From the NCBI GenBank assembly GCA_023101725.1, contig JALJCO010012689.1, positions 1 through 64,000 of the forward strand: a DNA stretch of 64,000 nucleotides. Direction: 5' to 3'. Of this stretch, positions 22,272 to 34,201 are shown piece after piece. Every line of letters starts with the position of its first letter. Positions within the stretch are counted from its first letter, which is position 1. Source of the stretch: Atherinomorus stipes (lineage: Eukaryota > Chordata > Actinopteri > Atheriniformes > Atherinidae). The notes below the pieces were generated by a model. It was not told the DNA's origin. It saw only the letters and a list, made by a program, of their open reading frames with translations, and did no database searches. A program made the translations under genes and the position numbers.

Positions 22272-23020
22272 AGGAGTGATGACATAGCAGTAAAAACTAG
22301 TTTATGTTGTTAGCATTACTGTATATGTAAATACTCCAAAGAAAAAAACTGCATTTTTTACAGCGGAGTACTGTTTTGAAACGCCAGACCTCACTTCCTC
22401 TGGAGCTTTACCCGGAGACCACGTTGACTTCATTTTGATTGGCTACACCTTATTTGACCTTATTTAGAGAATCTAGGTCAAGCTGCAGTCGGAGTTTGCT
22501 AAAGGCTAACTGCTAGCAACATGGGCACTTCAGACAGTGTGCTACGTTTATCAGACAAGACAGCATTTAGAAAATAAATAAACTTACAGGTAATGACAAG
22601 GTTGTGGTCGCCTCCCTCAGTGTTGCTGCAGACGTTTTCTTTTAAATCCATTTGTTTGAAAACCCAGACCTGACTGCACAGAAGTTACATACATACATAC
22701 ACGCAGCTGAATCAGATAGGGAGGGGGAGCAGGGGAGCGAAGTGAACGGTGCATAGACAGTTAGGAGAGAGGAGGAGGGGGGCTGTTTACTTGATAGTGT
22801 GCTCTTATTGGAGCAATTAAATTACGTAGAATGATGGAACTATGTAGAATGATAGCCTGCTGTCTGATTCAACTGTTTCTGAGCAGAGAGACAAAGCTGA
22901 CAGACCATAAACAGGAACTTTGATTCTCACTCTGGACATTCACAAGGCCTCATCAGTGCACAACAGATCATATTATCCACCCAAAACCCCAGAAAAGTGA
23001 AATTTGATGTCATGGCATCT
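22272..23020 (+). mobile_element. TTAA-flanked element G, copy 1
   Basis: Ends AGGAGTGATGACATAG and, inversely, AGATGCCATGACATC, flanked by TTAA at 22268-22271 and 23021-23024. It interrupts F. Copies at 27863-28581 (same strand) and 58415-59132 (opposite strand). The conserved interior includes GACCACGTTGACTTCATTTT and an ATGGGCACTTCAGACAGTGT segment ending in a possible splice donor (ACAG/GTAAT). Kolobok-like by its TTAA target and AG start. No transposase. Confidence 0.82.
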
Positions 23021-23792
23021 TTAATAACATCTAAATGGATGAGTTATGAAAAGAAATTCACCCTCCTCACAGTTGACATGAAGGTAAACTTAACCTATTA
23101 AACCTAAAATGATTTTTTGAACCAGGCTGTAAACATGTTTATTTCTGCTGTGAAGTTGGTCTTTTTAACATGGGAGTCTGTGGAGATTCGCTCTGTTTTG
23201 GAGCCAGCCCCTAGCGGATCATGAAAGAATATGATTAATTAACTAAACTTCTGGGCTTCACACTTTTCCAGCAGAGTTTGGATACCGCATGTACTTCAAA
23301 TTCCATATCAGACTCTGGGTCAAATACAGCTCCATAACAGGGTAATCCGTTTTATTTCGTTGATCGGAGTCCGATCATCCATTAATGTTCACAAATATCC
23401 ATCATGAGTTACAAAGCCTGTGTTACACAAAAATCTGTAACAGTTGAGAATCTCTGACTATACAGGGGCCAGTTCATGTAATGGGCAAACAAACATGTTG
23501 ATTGGTTGAAAGCTTCGGTGTTTCAGTGCAGTCAGCCATTTTACTTCCGTGTTGGAAATTAGACACATAAAAAAACAAATATTTAACACCAGTTTAGTCG
23601 AAAGGAGCATATTTAGCTTATAAATGCCTGTAGTTGACTTTTGGAACGTTTGGAAAGCATGATACAGCTCCTTTAAAATTTATCCTGGTTTAGATTCGGG
23701 TTTTATTATTTTAGGTTCAACCTCAGTTTGAACTGCCCAATCAAAATTCATCTCTCTCTTGTGTCATTTTCTGGGAAAAATTCATCATTTTC

Positions 23793-24302
23793 TTGCACAG
23801 GTGGCTAAAAAATTCAACCATGGATGACAGTGATGGAGTAAGTAAGTCAAGTAACAACGAGGTGTTAGAGATAAAACATGTCTGCAGTGACAGCACAGCT
23901 ATATATACACATACGGATGGGTCTGCAGTTAGAGAGCTAACTGAACAAAATGATGACCAGGTCACATGTAAACTATGCTGTCAGCATGAAGAACTTCAAA
24001 AGAAGTCCTGCACCTTCACCTACAAAGCTGAGACCGCATCACCCATTTCTCCACTTAACTGGACCATGTTTGAGTTGCAGAGCAGCTGGAATGCAGCAGG
24101 AGAGGACTCTGCCACTGTCTGGTACATGGAGGCTTTGATTCTGATAGTGAGGCCGGTAAGCGACCTTACTGCTACTTACTTCTTTTTCTCAAACACCACA
24201 GGTAGCCTCACCTTCTCTATACCGTCCAAAACTTCTGAAGTATCTTGCTGTGAGGGTCTCGGGGAGAAACGCTTGGCAGACGTAATTGAAAGTGAGCCTT
24301 GA
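23793..24302 (+). other. Unrecognised 169-codon ORF
   Basis: This is one of the longest uninterrupted frames outside known elements. The more natural start is the second Met (23820, ATGGATGACAGTG), which follows a pyrimidine-rich stretch ending TTGCACAG (about 23794-23801), a plausible splice acceptor. The early part is acidic and serine-rich, and a CKLC...HEELQKK segment follows. I recognise no domain. There is no recognised promoter or second exon. It could be a lone exon of an uncharacterised transposon or gene, or chance. Confidence 0.2.
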
Positions 24303-25707
24303 CTGGCAGAAATATCGGATGAAGTATGTTTTGGTGAAGCCATTAACAGTTCAATCCCACCTCTCCTGGCCACAATTCCCATCTACAGACTCCATATAGA
24401 AGTAGTTGCCTTGGTAACACACATACACACACACACACACAAAAGGCCATGATTGAAAATCTGCTTGAAAAACATGCTTACAGCACATATGAACTTGCAT
24501 GTGAAACCATTCATGTATGTTGCAGAAAACATCTCTGCTCTTTTATGCATCACACACAGAAATCTCATAAAACTTAATAAAATGCCCCCCCCCCCCCCAA
24601 AAAAAAAAATGAAATGTAATTCTTTTTTCAACCTGAGAATAAGCAGATACATAGGGAAAGTATTGTTGAAGCATTTTGTTAGCTGTGAGTTAAAAAGAGA
24701 TGATGCTGGTTATGAGGGTATTTCACCAAGATCAAGTTTCACTGATGCATAAAATATAGCATACAAGACATAATTCAAACACATGTAATGGTCCACGTGA
24801 AATGTCATAAATCTGGAAGTGGGAACGCTGCGTGCTGCCAGCGAGAAAACCTGCTGGACGTCATAAAGGCCGCAGTTAAAAAGGGAAAATACCAGCGAAC
24901 TGCGATAGCTAAATGTTCAATAGCCCAAATATTTAACAAAAGCTTAACTTCCGATAAACACAGAGTTCACGCAGATAACAAGTTAAACAACTGAGTTTTA
25001 GTCTCATATCAACATACCTCACATAATCATTAAGTCCCTGTTGAAGATGAATCACAGGTTTGATCTCCTACTAATTCCTTTTCCAGCTGCCAATTCAGGG
25101 ACATCTGGGCAGACAGTGAGAGTTAATCTGGGCTTGTGTTGCAGCTGATTTTACTGGTAAATTTAAATGTCAGTAGCTTCTGGAAAATCGCACCATCTGT
25201 TAAAAAGGCGCAGATAAAAAAAAAGCGTGGTTTCTGTGACAAGATAATGATCACATACCCCAGAAGTCACAACGGACTAACACAAAGAAATACCAGCTGA
25301 AGGTTTTTCCGTGACTGTCTGTCATAGAGCTTCGGTCTAAACTGTGTAAAGCATCTATGGATCGAACTTAAATGCGAAGTGCATAGAAAGAAGTTCAAAA
25401 GAAGATTTTTGAGGAGGAACTTTAGTTTGAAGCCTACCAGGAAATGTGTTTGCAAGGGGAACTACAGGAAACACACAGCTGCCCAAGATTTAGCTTTTAT
25501 TTTGTTAGAAAATTCATGCCACAACATGTAACAGCTGTTTTATTCTAATAATAAATCATAAATTAGATAGAGCTTTTTATTTAGCTTTCTGAATAAAAAT
25601 GGACGCAGCAGATAAAAAGACAAAGAGTCAAATCTGAGAATAGAAAGTTGGTTTGATTGTTCTTTCCTAGAAGACAATAGTCCGATAAAGTGATTTTAAT
25701 ATGATAC
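24303..25707. other. Intergenic with simple repeats
   Basis: Contains a CA repeat (about 24417-24440) and a C11-A11 homopolymer junction (about 24586-24609). The rest has no recognisable exon or repeat end. Confidence 0.4.
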
Positions 25708-25711
25708 TTAA

Positions 25712-26835
25712 AGGAGCTGTATCATGCTTTTCAAACGTTCCAAAAGTCAAATACAGACATTTTTGAGCTAAATATGTTCCCATCGCTACTATAGAAACGA
25801 ATTTGGTGTTAAATATTAGTTTTTTTATGCGTCTAATTTCCAACACGGAAGTAAGATGGCTGACTGTCCTGAACCACGAAGCTCTTGACCAATTGCAACA
25901 TGTTTTACGCCCATTTCATGACGTCGCCCTGGAAGAGACACTGATTCTGAAGGGTCACAGAATTGTTTGTAGCACCGGCAGCTCACATGGATGTTATTTG
26001 TAAACATTGATGGATAATCAGACTCCAATCGACGGGATCAAACGGAGCAGCCTGTTATGGAGCTGTATGCGCTCGACCCAGAGTCTGATATGGAGTTTGA
26101 AGTACACGCAGTACCACAGAAGTACCACAGAGACCCTGACAAGTAAGTAAATAAGCAAACAAGTCATAGGCTAACAGTTAGCATTGAGCCTGAGAGACGT
26201 TTTTCACTCACTGGTGTTGTTGTCTGTCCATGAGGCGTTTTTATTGTGGGAACTGCGTCAGGTTTCAGTAGTAATCCCAGAGAAAAAAAAAACTTTACTG
26301 CCTGAGAATCGTGAAGTTGTCAGGAGTGAAGTTCACACACAAAGTTGAGTTTTTTTTTTCTGCTCCTGAAGTTAAAATCCAACCGCTTCTGGCAAATCGA
26401 TCCGTCCAGTACAACAAATAAACTTCCACGCTGAACGCAACCACATTTTTCCCAACTTGCTGTCCTCTAGAGCTTAAAAAAAAAAAAAAGAAGCTTTTCT
26501 CCTGAACTCTGGAGCAAACGTCTGTTAGCTGATGGCTGCTTGTCTCTGAGGAAATCTTCCTGCAGGCTGTTAGTTTCTTCCTCAGAGAGTGTGGATAGGT
26601 TAGGATTCTCTAAGAGTTTCTGTTGAACAAAGAGGGCGTCTTGCTACGATGCTGCGCATGCGTGTTTGTCGCTTTGTGATTGGTGCCACCTCGTTGCATA
26701 TACCGGTGTAAGTCAGTTATGTTAAGGAAGCTACATATTACTCAAATATGCACAAATGAAATGTTTTTTATGAGGAAATAATGCAGTAACATGCAGAAAA
26801 GCGCTTAAAAGTCCATTTTTCATGATAGGGCTCCT
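25712..26835 (+). mobile_element. TTAA-flanked element E, uninterrupted copy
   Basis: Ends AGGAGCTGTATCATGC and, inversely, AGGAGCCCTATCATG, flanked by TTAA at 25708-25711 and 26836-26839; 1,124 bp. It serves as the reference that shows the copy at 17952-23672 is split. An ATG-led segment near 26011 runs into an AA/GTAAGT donor near 26141, but its frame is not kept in the other copy. No transposase motif seen. Confidence 0.85.
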
Positions 26836-26839
26836 TTAA

Positions 26840-27490
26840 TGTGTGGTTATTTAATAAAGTAATGGTTTTACGGCATGTATATGAATCTTGCTCAGTCCCC
26901 TGATGAGTTGCAGAGGAAGATCATATGATTATCCAAAGATCCTTCACAAGGCCCGAGCTATGCAGGAGCCAAACCGGCTGCAGAAATGCTGCAACTCAGA
27001 AAGAGTCAGGCCTTCACCTGCCTGCTGAAGCTGTTTATTAAAACTCAGACAAACTTATGATGAGCTGTGGTTGTATAACAGTCTGGTAACGAGCATCATT
27101 GGATGAAGTTTATCTGGCATGTTTTGACCTATTGCCAATCATTATTTCCAGAAAAGCCTTGCTGAGAGGGAGTCTAATATGATTGCTGTTTAATCAGAAT
27201 AAATGATGAATTATAATGCGAGGTAATGCACACACACTGGATGTTATTATGGCAGAAGAGTACAGCCTCAAGGCCACCATGTTTTTCCACATGCATATTT
27301 GTAAAGAGTATGGGAATACACATTTTAATTTAATTTAGATGCATTCTTAGTTGAATGTGAAGTCCTCATGAATATTTCACCAAGTCTAAACGAGCTCTTT
27401 TAGGGCATGTTGCACAAAACACCTACAATGCGTGTAATGATAATGATGAAAATAATAATAATGGATTAGATTCCTACTGAATAGCATGAC
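26840..27490. other. Intergenic, nothing recognised
   Basis: Unique A+T-rich sequence without exon or repeat features. Confidence 0.35.
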
Positions 27491-27494
27491 ACAG

Positions 27495-27595
27495 TAGAGA
27501 TGGGCATATCGATACCTTGGAGCCGATACTTCGATACCAGCCAAATATCGGAATCGATACATTTTTGAGTATCAAGATACCACTGTACAGAGACA
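27495..27595. repeat. GATACC-rich hAT-like fragment
   Basis: AGAGATGGGCATATCGATACC and clustered ATCGATAC/GATACC words resemble the terminal regions of small hAT elements such as 51687-52134. The other end is missing. Confidence 0.4.
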
Positions 27596-27862
27596 AAACA
27601 CGCAATTTGTTTCCACTTCTGAGTTTAGGCAATGAAATGATGTGAAAGCAGCCAGATTCCAGCTTCTCTGTCACATGATGGTGGTAGCCAATCAGACGTC
27701 ATGATGATGCTGCTACATGCTAGTGATGATGATGTTTTAGTATTTTTCAGTGGTTTAATGCAGGTTATTGCACTTTATGTAAATTCATCATGTCACTAAT
27801 ACATTTTATATATTTGAACATTTTCCACTGAATAAATTAAGATAATCATAACCTGTACCTAA

Positions 27863-28581
27863 AGGAGTGATGACATAGTAGTAAAAACTGGTTCATATAG
27901 TTGTCATTACTGAATATGTAAATACTCCAATGAAAAAATTGTCACTTTTTACAGCGGGGGATTGTTTTGGCACACTAGACCTCCCGTCCTCAGTAAAACA
28001 GTTGGGTGCGGTAATGATATGCAGCTTTACCCGGAGACCACGTTGACTTCATTTTGATTGGCTACACCTTATTTGACCTTATTTAGAGAATCTAGGTCAA
28101 GAAGCAGTCGGAGTTTGCTAAAGGCTAACTGCTAGCAACATGGGCACTTCAGACAGTGTGAGCTACGTTTATCAGACAAGACAGCATTTAGAAAATAAAT
28201 AAACTTACAGGTAATAACAAGGTGGTGGTCGCCTCCCTCAGTGTTCCTGCAGAAGTTTTCTTTTAAATCCATTTGTTTGAAAACCCAGACCTGACTGCTC
28301 AGCAGTTACTCAGCTCCACTCACACAGTTGAATCAGCAGAGAGGGGGGGGGGGGGGGGGGCTGTTTGCTTGATAGTGTGCTCTAATTGAAGCAACTGAAC
28401 TACGTAGAATGATAGCCTGCTGTCTGATTCAACCGTTTCCGAGCAGAGAAACAAAGCTGACAGACCATAAACAGGAACTTTGATTCTCACTCTGGACATT
28501 CACATGGCCTCATCAGTGCACAAAAGTTCATATTATACCCCCAAAACCCCAGAAAAGTGACATTTGTTGTCATGGCACCTT
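27863..28581 (+). mobile_element. TTAA-type element G, copy 2
   Basis: Left end AGGAGTGATGACATAG, right end (inverse) AGGTGCCATGACAAC. The flank is CTAA, so one target copy has mutated. Closely similar to 22272-23020 along its length, but with a G18 run at about 28345-28362 and an extra 40-bp segment near 27985-28010. Confidence 0.78.
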
Positions 28582-29770
28582 TTTTTGATTACTGAATGAA
28601 GTTTTTAATCTTTTTTTTGTTTGATTTACTCATCAATATTAGGGATGTTTGATATTGGCTTTTTTTTAGCAATATCCGATATTGTCCAACTCTTAATTTC
28701 CAATATCCGATGTCAACCGATACATGAAATAGTTTGGTGCATATTTAATCAAAAACTTCAGAAAAAGTTCAGTTTCTTGTGAAAGATTTTAGTGGGACGG
28801 TGACAAAATGTCACAGAAACTAAATTAATGTTACGAATATTTGAACAGGAGTAAAAAGTGTTGCATTGGTTCTGTGTTAATGTATACACAACCAGTAGAA
28901 ATAAAGCCTTGATGACTGTGGCTTATCATGGGGGGGGGGGGGCTGAAGAGGAGAATGCAAATGAATGGATGAGTCTTACTGTGCAGCTTTCTGTCCCAGC
29001 TTCTTAATGCAACGTCTGGATAATGTCAGGATGAGCTCATATGTGCAGCAGGTTGCAGACAGACCTCGCCTTATGATGATGTTCCGCTTTCCTGTAAACT
29101 GCTTTAAACTTTTTTCATCTTCCTACTGAGAAAATATTAATGCCAATAGGCAAAGTCAGATTTCCCAGCCTGGATATACATTAAACTACTGGAGAATCAT
29201 TATTTCACTTCTATTGTTTACAGGATTATATGCTAATGAGAATTTGCTGTTAATAGCATGGCAACTTGAAACTGGGTGGATATGTCCTCTCTGAGTTGGG
29301 GGTGTGGTGGGCAGCATTGTGTTTCTCTTAGATTTTCTTTCAGTCTGAAGTAATTTCAGACAGAAATACGGGGCTTTTTATGCAGAGATTATTCTTTTTA
29401 TAGTATCCCTTTTTAAAATAATCATCCAGTGGTGCCTGTTTGGCTCCTGGTGCACATTAGCCTGGGCTGCTTTGGTTAATTTGGATTTTGGATGGCAAAA
29501 CACAGAAATTTACACTCTTGAGGTCTTAAAATTATCTTCTGAGCAGCCAGCTGTGTCCTTGCACTGCATTTTAAATTACAGCTAAATCTGGTCTGCATAA
29601 AGTTTTAAAAGCAAATTCAAACTCGGGACTGACTTTGCATAAACGCTTATTTTACAGTCGGACATAAAGACTGCTTCCTGAAAAAGTCAAGTTTTAACCT
29701 TCTTCATATGCACATGTGTTTTTGTTTTTATTTAGTTTCTTTTTTTTTTTCTTTTTTTTTTAGATTTATC
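28582..29770. other. Mostly unique sequence
   Basis: A short ATATCCGATATTG-type repeat fragment lies at 28650-28725 and a G12 run at 28931. From about 29100 to 29700 the sequence shows no repeat features or exon. It is a candidate for a conserved non-coding block, which only alignment with other fish could show. Confidence 0.35.
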
Positions 29771-30027
29771 AAGTTATTAAGCCAAGCCAAGCAACTTTAT
29801 TTACAGAGCACTTTCAAGACAGAAACAGCTGAACAAAGTGGTGTACAGGCACAATAAATAAAGACAAATAATCAAAAATCAAGGAACAAATAAGAACACG
29901 GTACAAACTACAAAAAGCGATAAAACAAATAAAAGAAGATGGCTCGGGATGGATAAAACGTTAGGGGAAAGAAGTAGGTTTTAAGGAGGGTTTCAAAATT
30001 AGGCAAAGATGGAACGAGCTTGCCTAA

Positions 30028-30813
30028 AGCCCGGCACTGTGCGATTTTTGGCCGTTTTTTAGCCGATTTTCCAGTCATGCGACAAGTTTGGGGATCGGGC
30101 CAACTCTTGGCCAAATCATGTGTCGTGCAGTATACTAGAGGGTCACGAGAGGCGGTTGGCACCTCACAACGAGCTCCCGAGCAGAAATCGCGAGTCACCA
30201 CGAAATCAAAACGGTTTGATATTTTTTTCGTGGCTCATGAGTGAATCGTATGTTGAAGCGGCGCCACAAGCAGACTAAGAACTCTTTCCTCAAAGATTTT
30301 CACATTTTGCATTGATGAAACAAAAACGAAAGTAAACCAGAGACAGCATAGCGATCCGGCTTGTCATTTGGACAGAGTTCTCATGGTAAAACCGACAAAG
30401 ACCATACAGCCCACGTCTGGTCCGCCAATTCCTCGTCCACACGCTACATCGTTGCCTTTAATTTTTGGCGAATTCTTCACAAAGAAAGAACGCAAACCGC
30501 CAAGGCAGCAGTTTCTTTGGTGATAGCATACTGTTGCTGCTGCTGTTGTTGTCGTCTTCTTCTTCTTCTTCTCCATTATCTTCTTCTTCTACTACTAGCT
30601 TATTGATTGCGTTGCATGTCGGGATTGTTCAAGACCCCAACGTGTCTTTGAGGACCCACAGTGTGAGTAGTCAGATTGCATCTGAGCGTCGGTTCATACA
30701 GTATGAGGACAGACATCGCAAGCTTTGAACTTTTTAACTCTGCGACTGATTCGCACAATTTGAGTTGGGGCTGCGAGCAATGATTGAAAAAATCGCACAG
30801 TGTATCCCAGGCT
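30028..30813. mobile_element. TAA-flanked DNA element inside the LINE
   Basis: Ends AGCCCGGCACTGTGCGATTT and, inversely, AGCCTGGGATACACTGTGCG, with TAA on both sides (30025-30027, 30814-30816). Removing the element and one TAA restores the LINE reading frame across PLQ-V-RQARS, good evidence for a 3-bp duplication as made by PIF/Harbinger-type elements (TWA targets). It carries a CTG/TCT trinucleotide tract at 30535-30595. No transposase. Confidence 0.82.
30533..30600. repeat. CTG/TTG/TCT trinucleotide tract
   Basis: Imperfect run of GCTGCTGCTG, TTGTTGTCG and TCTTCTTCTTC triplets inside the TAA-flanked element. Confidence 0.7.
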
Positions 30814-32055
30814 TAACTTGTAGTGGGAGCAAGTTCCATAGTTTTGGTCCCACCATGGAGAAAGCTCTATCCCCTTTTAGCTTTTGTGGTGTCCTCTGCA
30901 CCTCTGGGAGCAGCAGGTCAGCTGACCTAAGAGACCGGGTAGGGGAGTGAAGATGTAAGAGCTCTGAGGGGTACGAAGGGGCGAGAGCATTTAAAGATTT
31001 AAAAGCAAACGAAAGAATCTTAAAATGAATGCTAAAAACAGCAGGCATCCAGTGCAGTGAAGCTAAAACCAGGGATATGTGCTCTCTCCTTGGAGCACCA
31101 GTCAGCAAGCGAGCCGCAGCATTTTGCACCAGCTGAAGACGGGACAAATGTTTTTGGGGTACACCAATCAACAGAGCATTACAATAATCGAGCTTTGAAG
31201 TAATAAAAGCATGTATCACTATTTCAAAGTCATGTCTTGATAAGAAAGGTTTTGCTTTAGCTAAACGCCTCAACTGAAAGAAACTGAATTTAACTGCGGC
31301 CTTCACCTGCCTGTCAAGAGTCATTGTGCTGTCCAGCAGGACACCGAGGTTGGTGACAACAGGTTTAGCATGCTGGGCCAAAGGGCCTAGGTCAACGGGA
31401 CGGGACGAGTGAGCATCAGGACTAAAAACCATGAACACAGTCTTACCTTCATTAAAATGTAAAAAGTTCAAGGCTTTTCAAGCTTTAACTTCATCAAGGC
31501 AAGCCAACAAAGTATTTAATGAAGAGGACGGGTGCCTGTCATTCAATGGCACATAAATCTGTGTGTCATCACCATATAAGTGAAAAGCACATTTGTGCTT
31601 TCTGAGGAATAATCCTAGAGGTAGGACATAAAGGGAAAACAACAGTGGGCCAAGAATGGACCCCTGGGGGACACCACATGACAATGGAGCAGAGGAGGAC
31701 TGGTACTGGCCTTGTTTCATGGAAAAAGTCCTCTCAGCCAAGTAGGACTGAAACCATTCCAAGGCAACACCACAGACACCCACCCAGTGCTCAAGGCGTG
31801 TGATTAAAATACGATGGTCCGCTGTGTCGAAGGCAGCCGTTAAATCGAATAAAACCAAAATCACAGCTTCCAGAATCAGAAGCTAAAAGAAAGTCATTAA
31901 AAACCCTCAAAAGGGCTGACTCAGTGCCGTGGGGGGGCTTAAAGCCTGACTGAAACACCTCAAAAATATTGTTTGCCTCAAGAAAATTCATCAACTGTGT
32001 GTAAACAATTTTCTTCAGGATTTTTGCAATAAAAGGAAGTCTGGAACATCAGGGC

Positions 32056-33840
32056 AATTCTTGATTTCAGTTCAGTGTCTTTTATGTTGCTTTGCATCAT
32101 CTCTCTCCTGTTTCCTGAGCTCATGCACGTCTCATATGCTCATGAACCGAAAGGCTCGGCTCGGTTTGTCAGAAATGTCGAGCGGAGTCAAGCAGAGCTG
32201 ACAGACGTCAAGCAGAGAAAGAGATGAGGAGCCTCTGCAGAGAAGATTATTCAGTCAAACTGATGAGAGCTTGTCACATTACTGTTAGTGCAACGACAGC
32301 ATCTCGACAAGTTTGAAACTCCCAAATCAGAATCCCTTGATTAATTAGCAAAGCACTTGACTTTCACCATCTGTGTTAAAATGTCGTCTTTCTCGGTGCA
32401 ACGCTCACAAACAGATCATGTATTTGCACTTTATACATGTAGCGTTTTCTTCCCAGCTGACAAGCATATTGGTGGTGTCTTGAGGACATTTAATTGGTGA
32501 AAACCACCAAACTCTTGATTAGAAGACGACCACCTGGGCCGCAGCTGCATTGAGTGATGAAAACCTGCAGGAGCTCATTTAACTTGTTACATGAGCTCGT
32601 CACTGTAACACATATTCCAACTCCTAGCCACCTTAGTGTCCTCTTCCATGCTGACCTCGTCCTATTTCCCACTCCACTGTCTCGTCTCAAATCTCTTTCT
32701 TCGTGAAAAAAATGTAAAATTAAAAACAGTTTCATCAAAGGCCGGGGGTTTTATTGAGATGTTTATCTTATCAGCTCAAAAAAAAAAAAAAAAAAATCAT
32801 ATGACATGTAAGGCATGTGATACTATTAACTGTGAACGAGACAGGGCAGCCTACTGTTTTGGTTTTGTTGCTCCACGCGCTCTCATTGGATTTAAGCTCG
32901 GCTGTGACAAAAACACACACTTTCAGGCTGGTTCAGATGAATAAGCGGCACAAGGAGAAGTACACAATCAGATTACTCAATCTCCACAACAAATTCCGAC
33001 TTGTCTGGCAGCAGGCATCTGCAGAAAATTAGCTGCATTTTATTTAGAAAACCATTTTTTATGTCCCACTCTGTATTTTATATAGAAACTGTGGCTGTCT
33101 CTTTGAGGCATTTTCCCAATTTGATTACAGACATTGGACATACCAGCATATTAGATGAAAAAATCTTCAGAAAAATGTTATGTAAGAATTCTATTAAGTT
33201 TAAGTTTTAATACTCATCGACTGGTTTAACATTCATATATATCATATATATGCTGTATATACAGAGAAAGAGGATTTATGGGCACATAATTCTGGATATT
33301 CTCATATTTCCAATTAGAAATGAGAACTTATTGACGTAAGTAACTAATAAGTAAACGTTTGTTGACTCTGATCTAATGGAGAAAGTTATAGTACACATGC
33401 TAACTCGATTTTTTCTGTGGGTAGTTTCAATCCTTCAGATCCAGATTTACAAGTCCTCTTTAGGCATGTTTTTGTTATATTGCACTTGTGCTGATTAAAA
33501 CACACACACTGCACAGTTACTGTAATTATTTGATTTGTTCACTCTTGGATATGTCTTACATCAGCTTTGATGTTCGCAGAGCGCCAAATTCCACAAGTAA
33601 AACTACCTTTGCCTCTTAACCTGCATGTTAATCATCTCTCAAAGGACAGAATGATCATTATACTTGAAATCAGTGCTGGCTTCCTGATGCTCCCATAAAA
33701 TATAATTTAATGCAGACAGTTATCCTCTTCACTGTAATGAGCTCTAGTCTAGACTGATGCGAAGCATGAGAGAGGGGGACAGAGGCTGAATGAGGCCTTT
33801 TGACACTGAAATGTCTTTGTAGTTTAACAAAACCAGCGTT
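32056..33840. other. Intergenic, nothing recognised
   Basis: No repeat terminus or exon is recognised. An A20 run lies near 32777. Open frames are short and without motifs. Confidence 0.35.
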
Positions 33841-33844
33841 TACC

Positions 33845-34190
33845 CTCTAAAGGGCCCATATTATGCGCTTTCCCCCCATCTGAAACAATTCTTAGATATC
33901 TTAGTGTAATGTAGGAGTCATGGTTTGATCAAATCTGTCCTTCGCCGCGTACCCTCTTTCTTCCTCCTCTCTCAAACGCACCTCTGAGTGTGTCGCGCGA
34001 GCAGCCGCTTCATTGTTTCTCGTCTCTCAGTCTTGTGCAGGACAGCATGCTAGCAGACCGTCTCAGTCTGCGCTAGTTAATCGAGTATGGAAGTGGACGG
34101 TGTTCCAGACTGGAGTGACCAGTCAGCGACGTATGAATAAAATGCAGAATTCAGGCCGATTGTAAAGAATGCTTCATTTAAAATAAAAAT
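33845..34190 (+). repeat. Repeat with GGGCCCATATTATGC end
   Basis: Begins CTAAAGGGCCCATATTATGC, a terminus seen in teleost dispersed repeats and similar in style to the AGG-starting TTAA elements here. The interior has a CTCT-rich stretch and no coding sequence. The right end is not resolved. Confidence 0.45.
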
Positions 34191-34201
34191 AAAAGTCTTA
34201 A

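Larger units (their letters stand above)
18684..23278 (+). mobile_element. F-family element inside E, itself interrupted
   Basis: F sequence (GAAGCCAGTTGGGCG, GATTAGCCTGACC...GGATAAAGGTAAGGC, GACTGAGACCTTGCGGAG, ACATCTAAATGGATGAG, CTGTAAACATGTTTATTTC) occurs in the same order as in the continuous copy at about 36640-37345. The terminal regions resemble each other inversely (GGGGAAAGTGAAGCCA and GGAAAAGTGTGAAGCCCAG). Three insertions break it at 18986-20522, 20586-22178 and 22272-23020. Left and right limits are approximate. Superfamily unknown. Confidence 0.65.
17952..23672 (-). mobile_element. TTAA-flanked element E, split by nested insertions
   Basis: Outer ends AGGAGCTCTATCAAG (left) and, inversely, AGGAGCTGTATCATGC (right), each next to TTAA (17948-17951 and 23673-23676). 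Its two halves, 17952 to about 18683 and about 23279-23672, align with the right and left parts of the uninterrupted E copy at 25712-26835 in reverse orientation. About 4.6 kb of other elements lie between them. TTAA duplication with ends starting AG suits the Kolobok superfamily; piggyBac also uses TTAA but usually begins CC. No transposase is seen. Confidence 0.82.
29778..32050 (-). mobile_element. L2/CR1-type LINE (second family), 5'-truncated
   Basis: Minus strand. Its 3' end (29778) has the ACTTTATTTACAGAGCAC motif typical of LINE 3' tails. The polymerase runs from about 32050 down to about 29940, interrupted by a 786-bp DNA element. The 5' part of the LINE (ORF1, endonuclease) is absent, the usual result of incomplete target-primed reverse transcription. 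Different family from 1504-2462. Confidence 0.85.
29940..32050 (-). pseudogene. LINE reverse transcriptase pseudogene
   Basis: Reverse transcriptase motifs appear in order on the minus strand: FQSGFKPPHGTESALLRV (about 31950-31890), FDLTAAFDTADHRIL (about 31845), [32 protein letters not shown] (about 31680-31625) and the catalytic box as LYGDDTQIY (about 31580-31550). The C-terminal region follows (LDYCNALLIGVP, QLVQNAAARLLTG, GPKLWNLLPLQ at about 30845-30820). After the DNA insertion it resumes with VPSLPNFETLLKTYFF (about 30015-29965). L2-type enzymes generally have YADD; here Ala is Gly. Frame breaks occur near 31865 and 31475. It is not a functional gene. Confidence 0.82.

Noticed and set aside
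30361..30606. Plus-strand frame with poly-Cys/Leu tail
   Set aside because: It is the translation of a triplet repeat inside a transposon.
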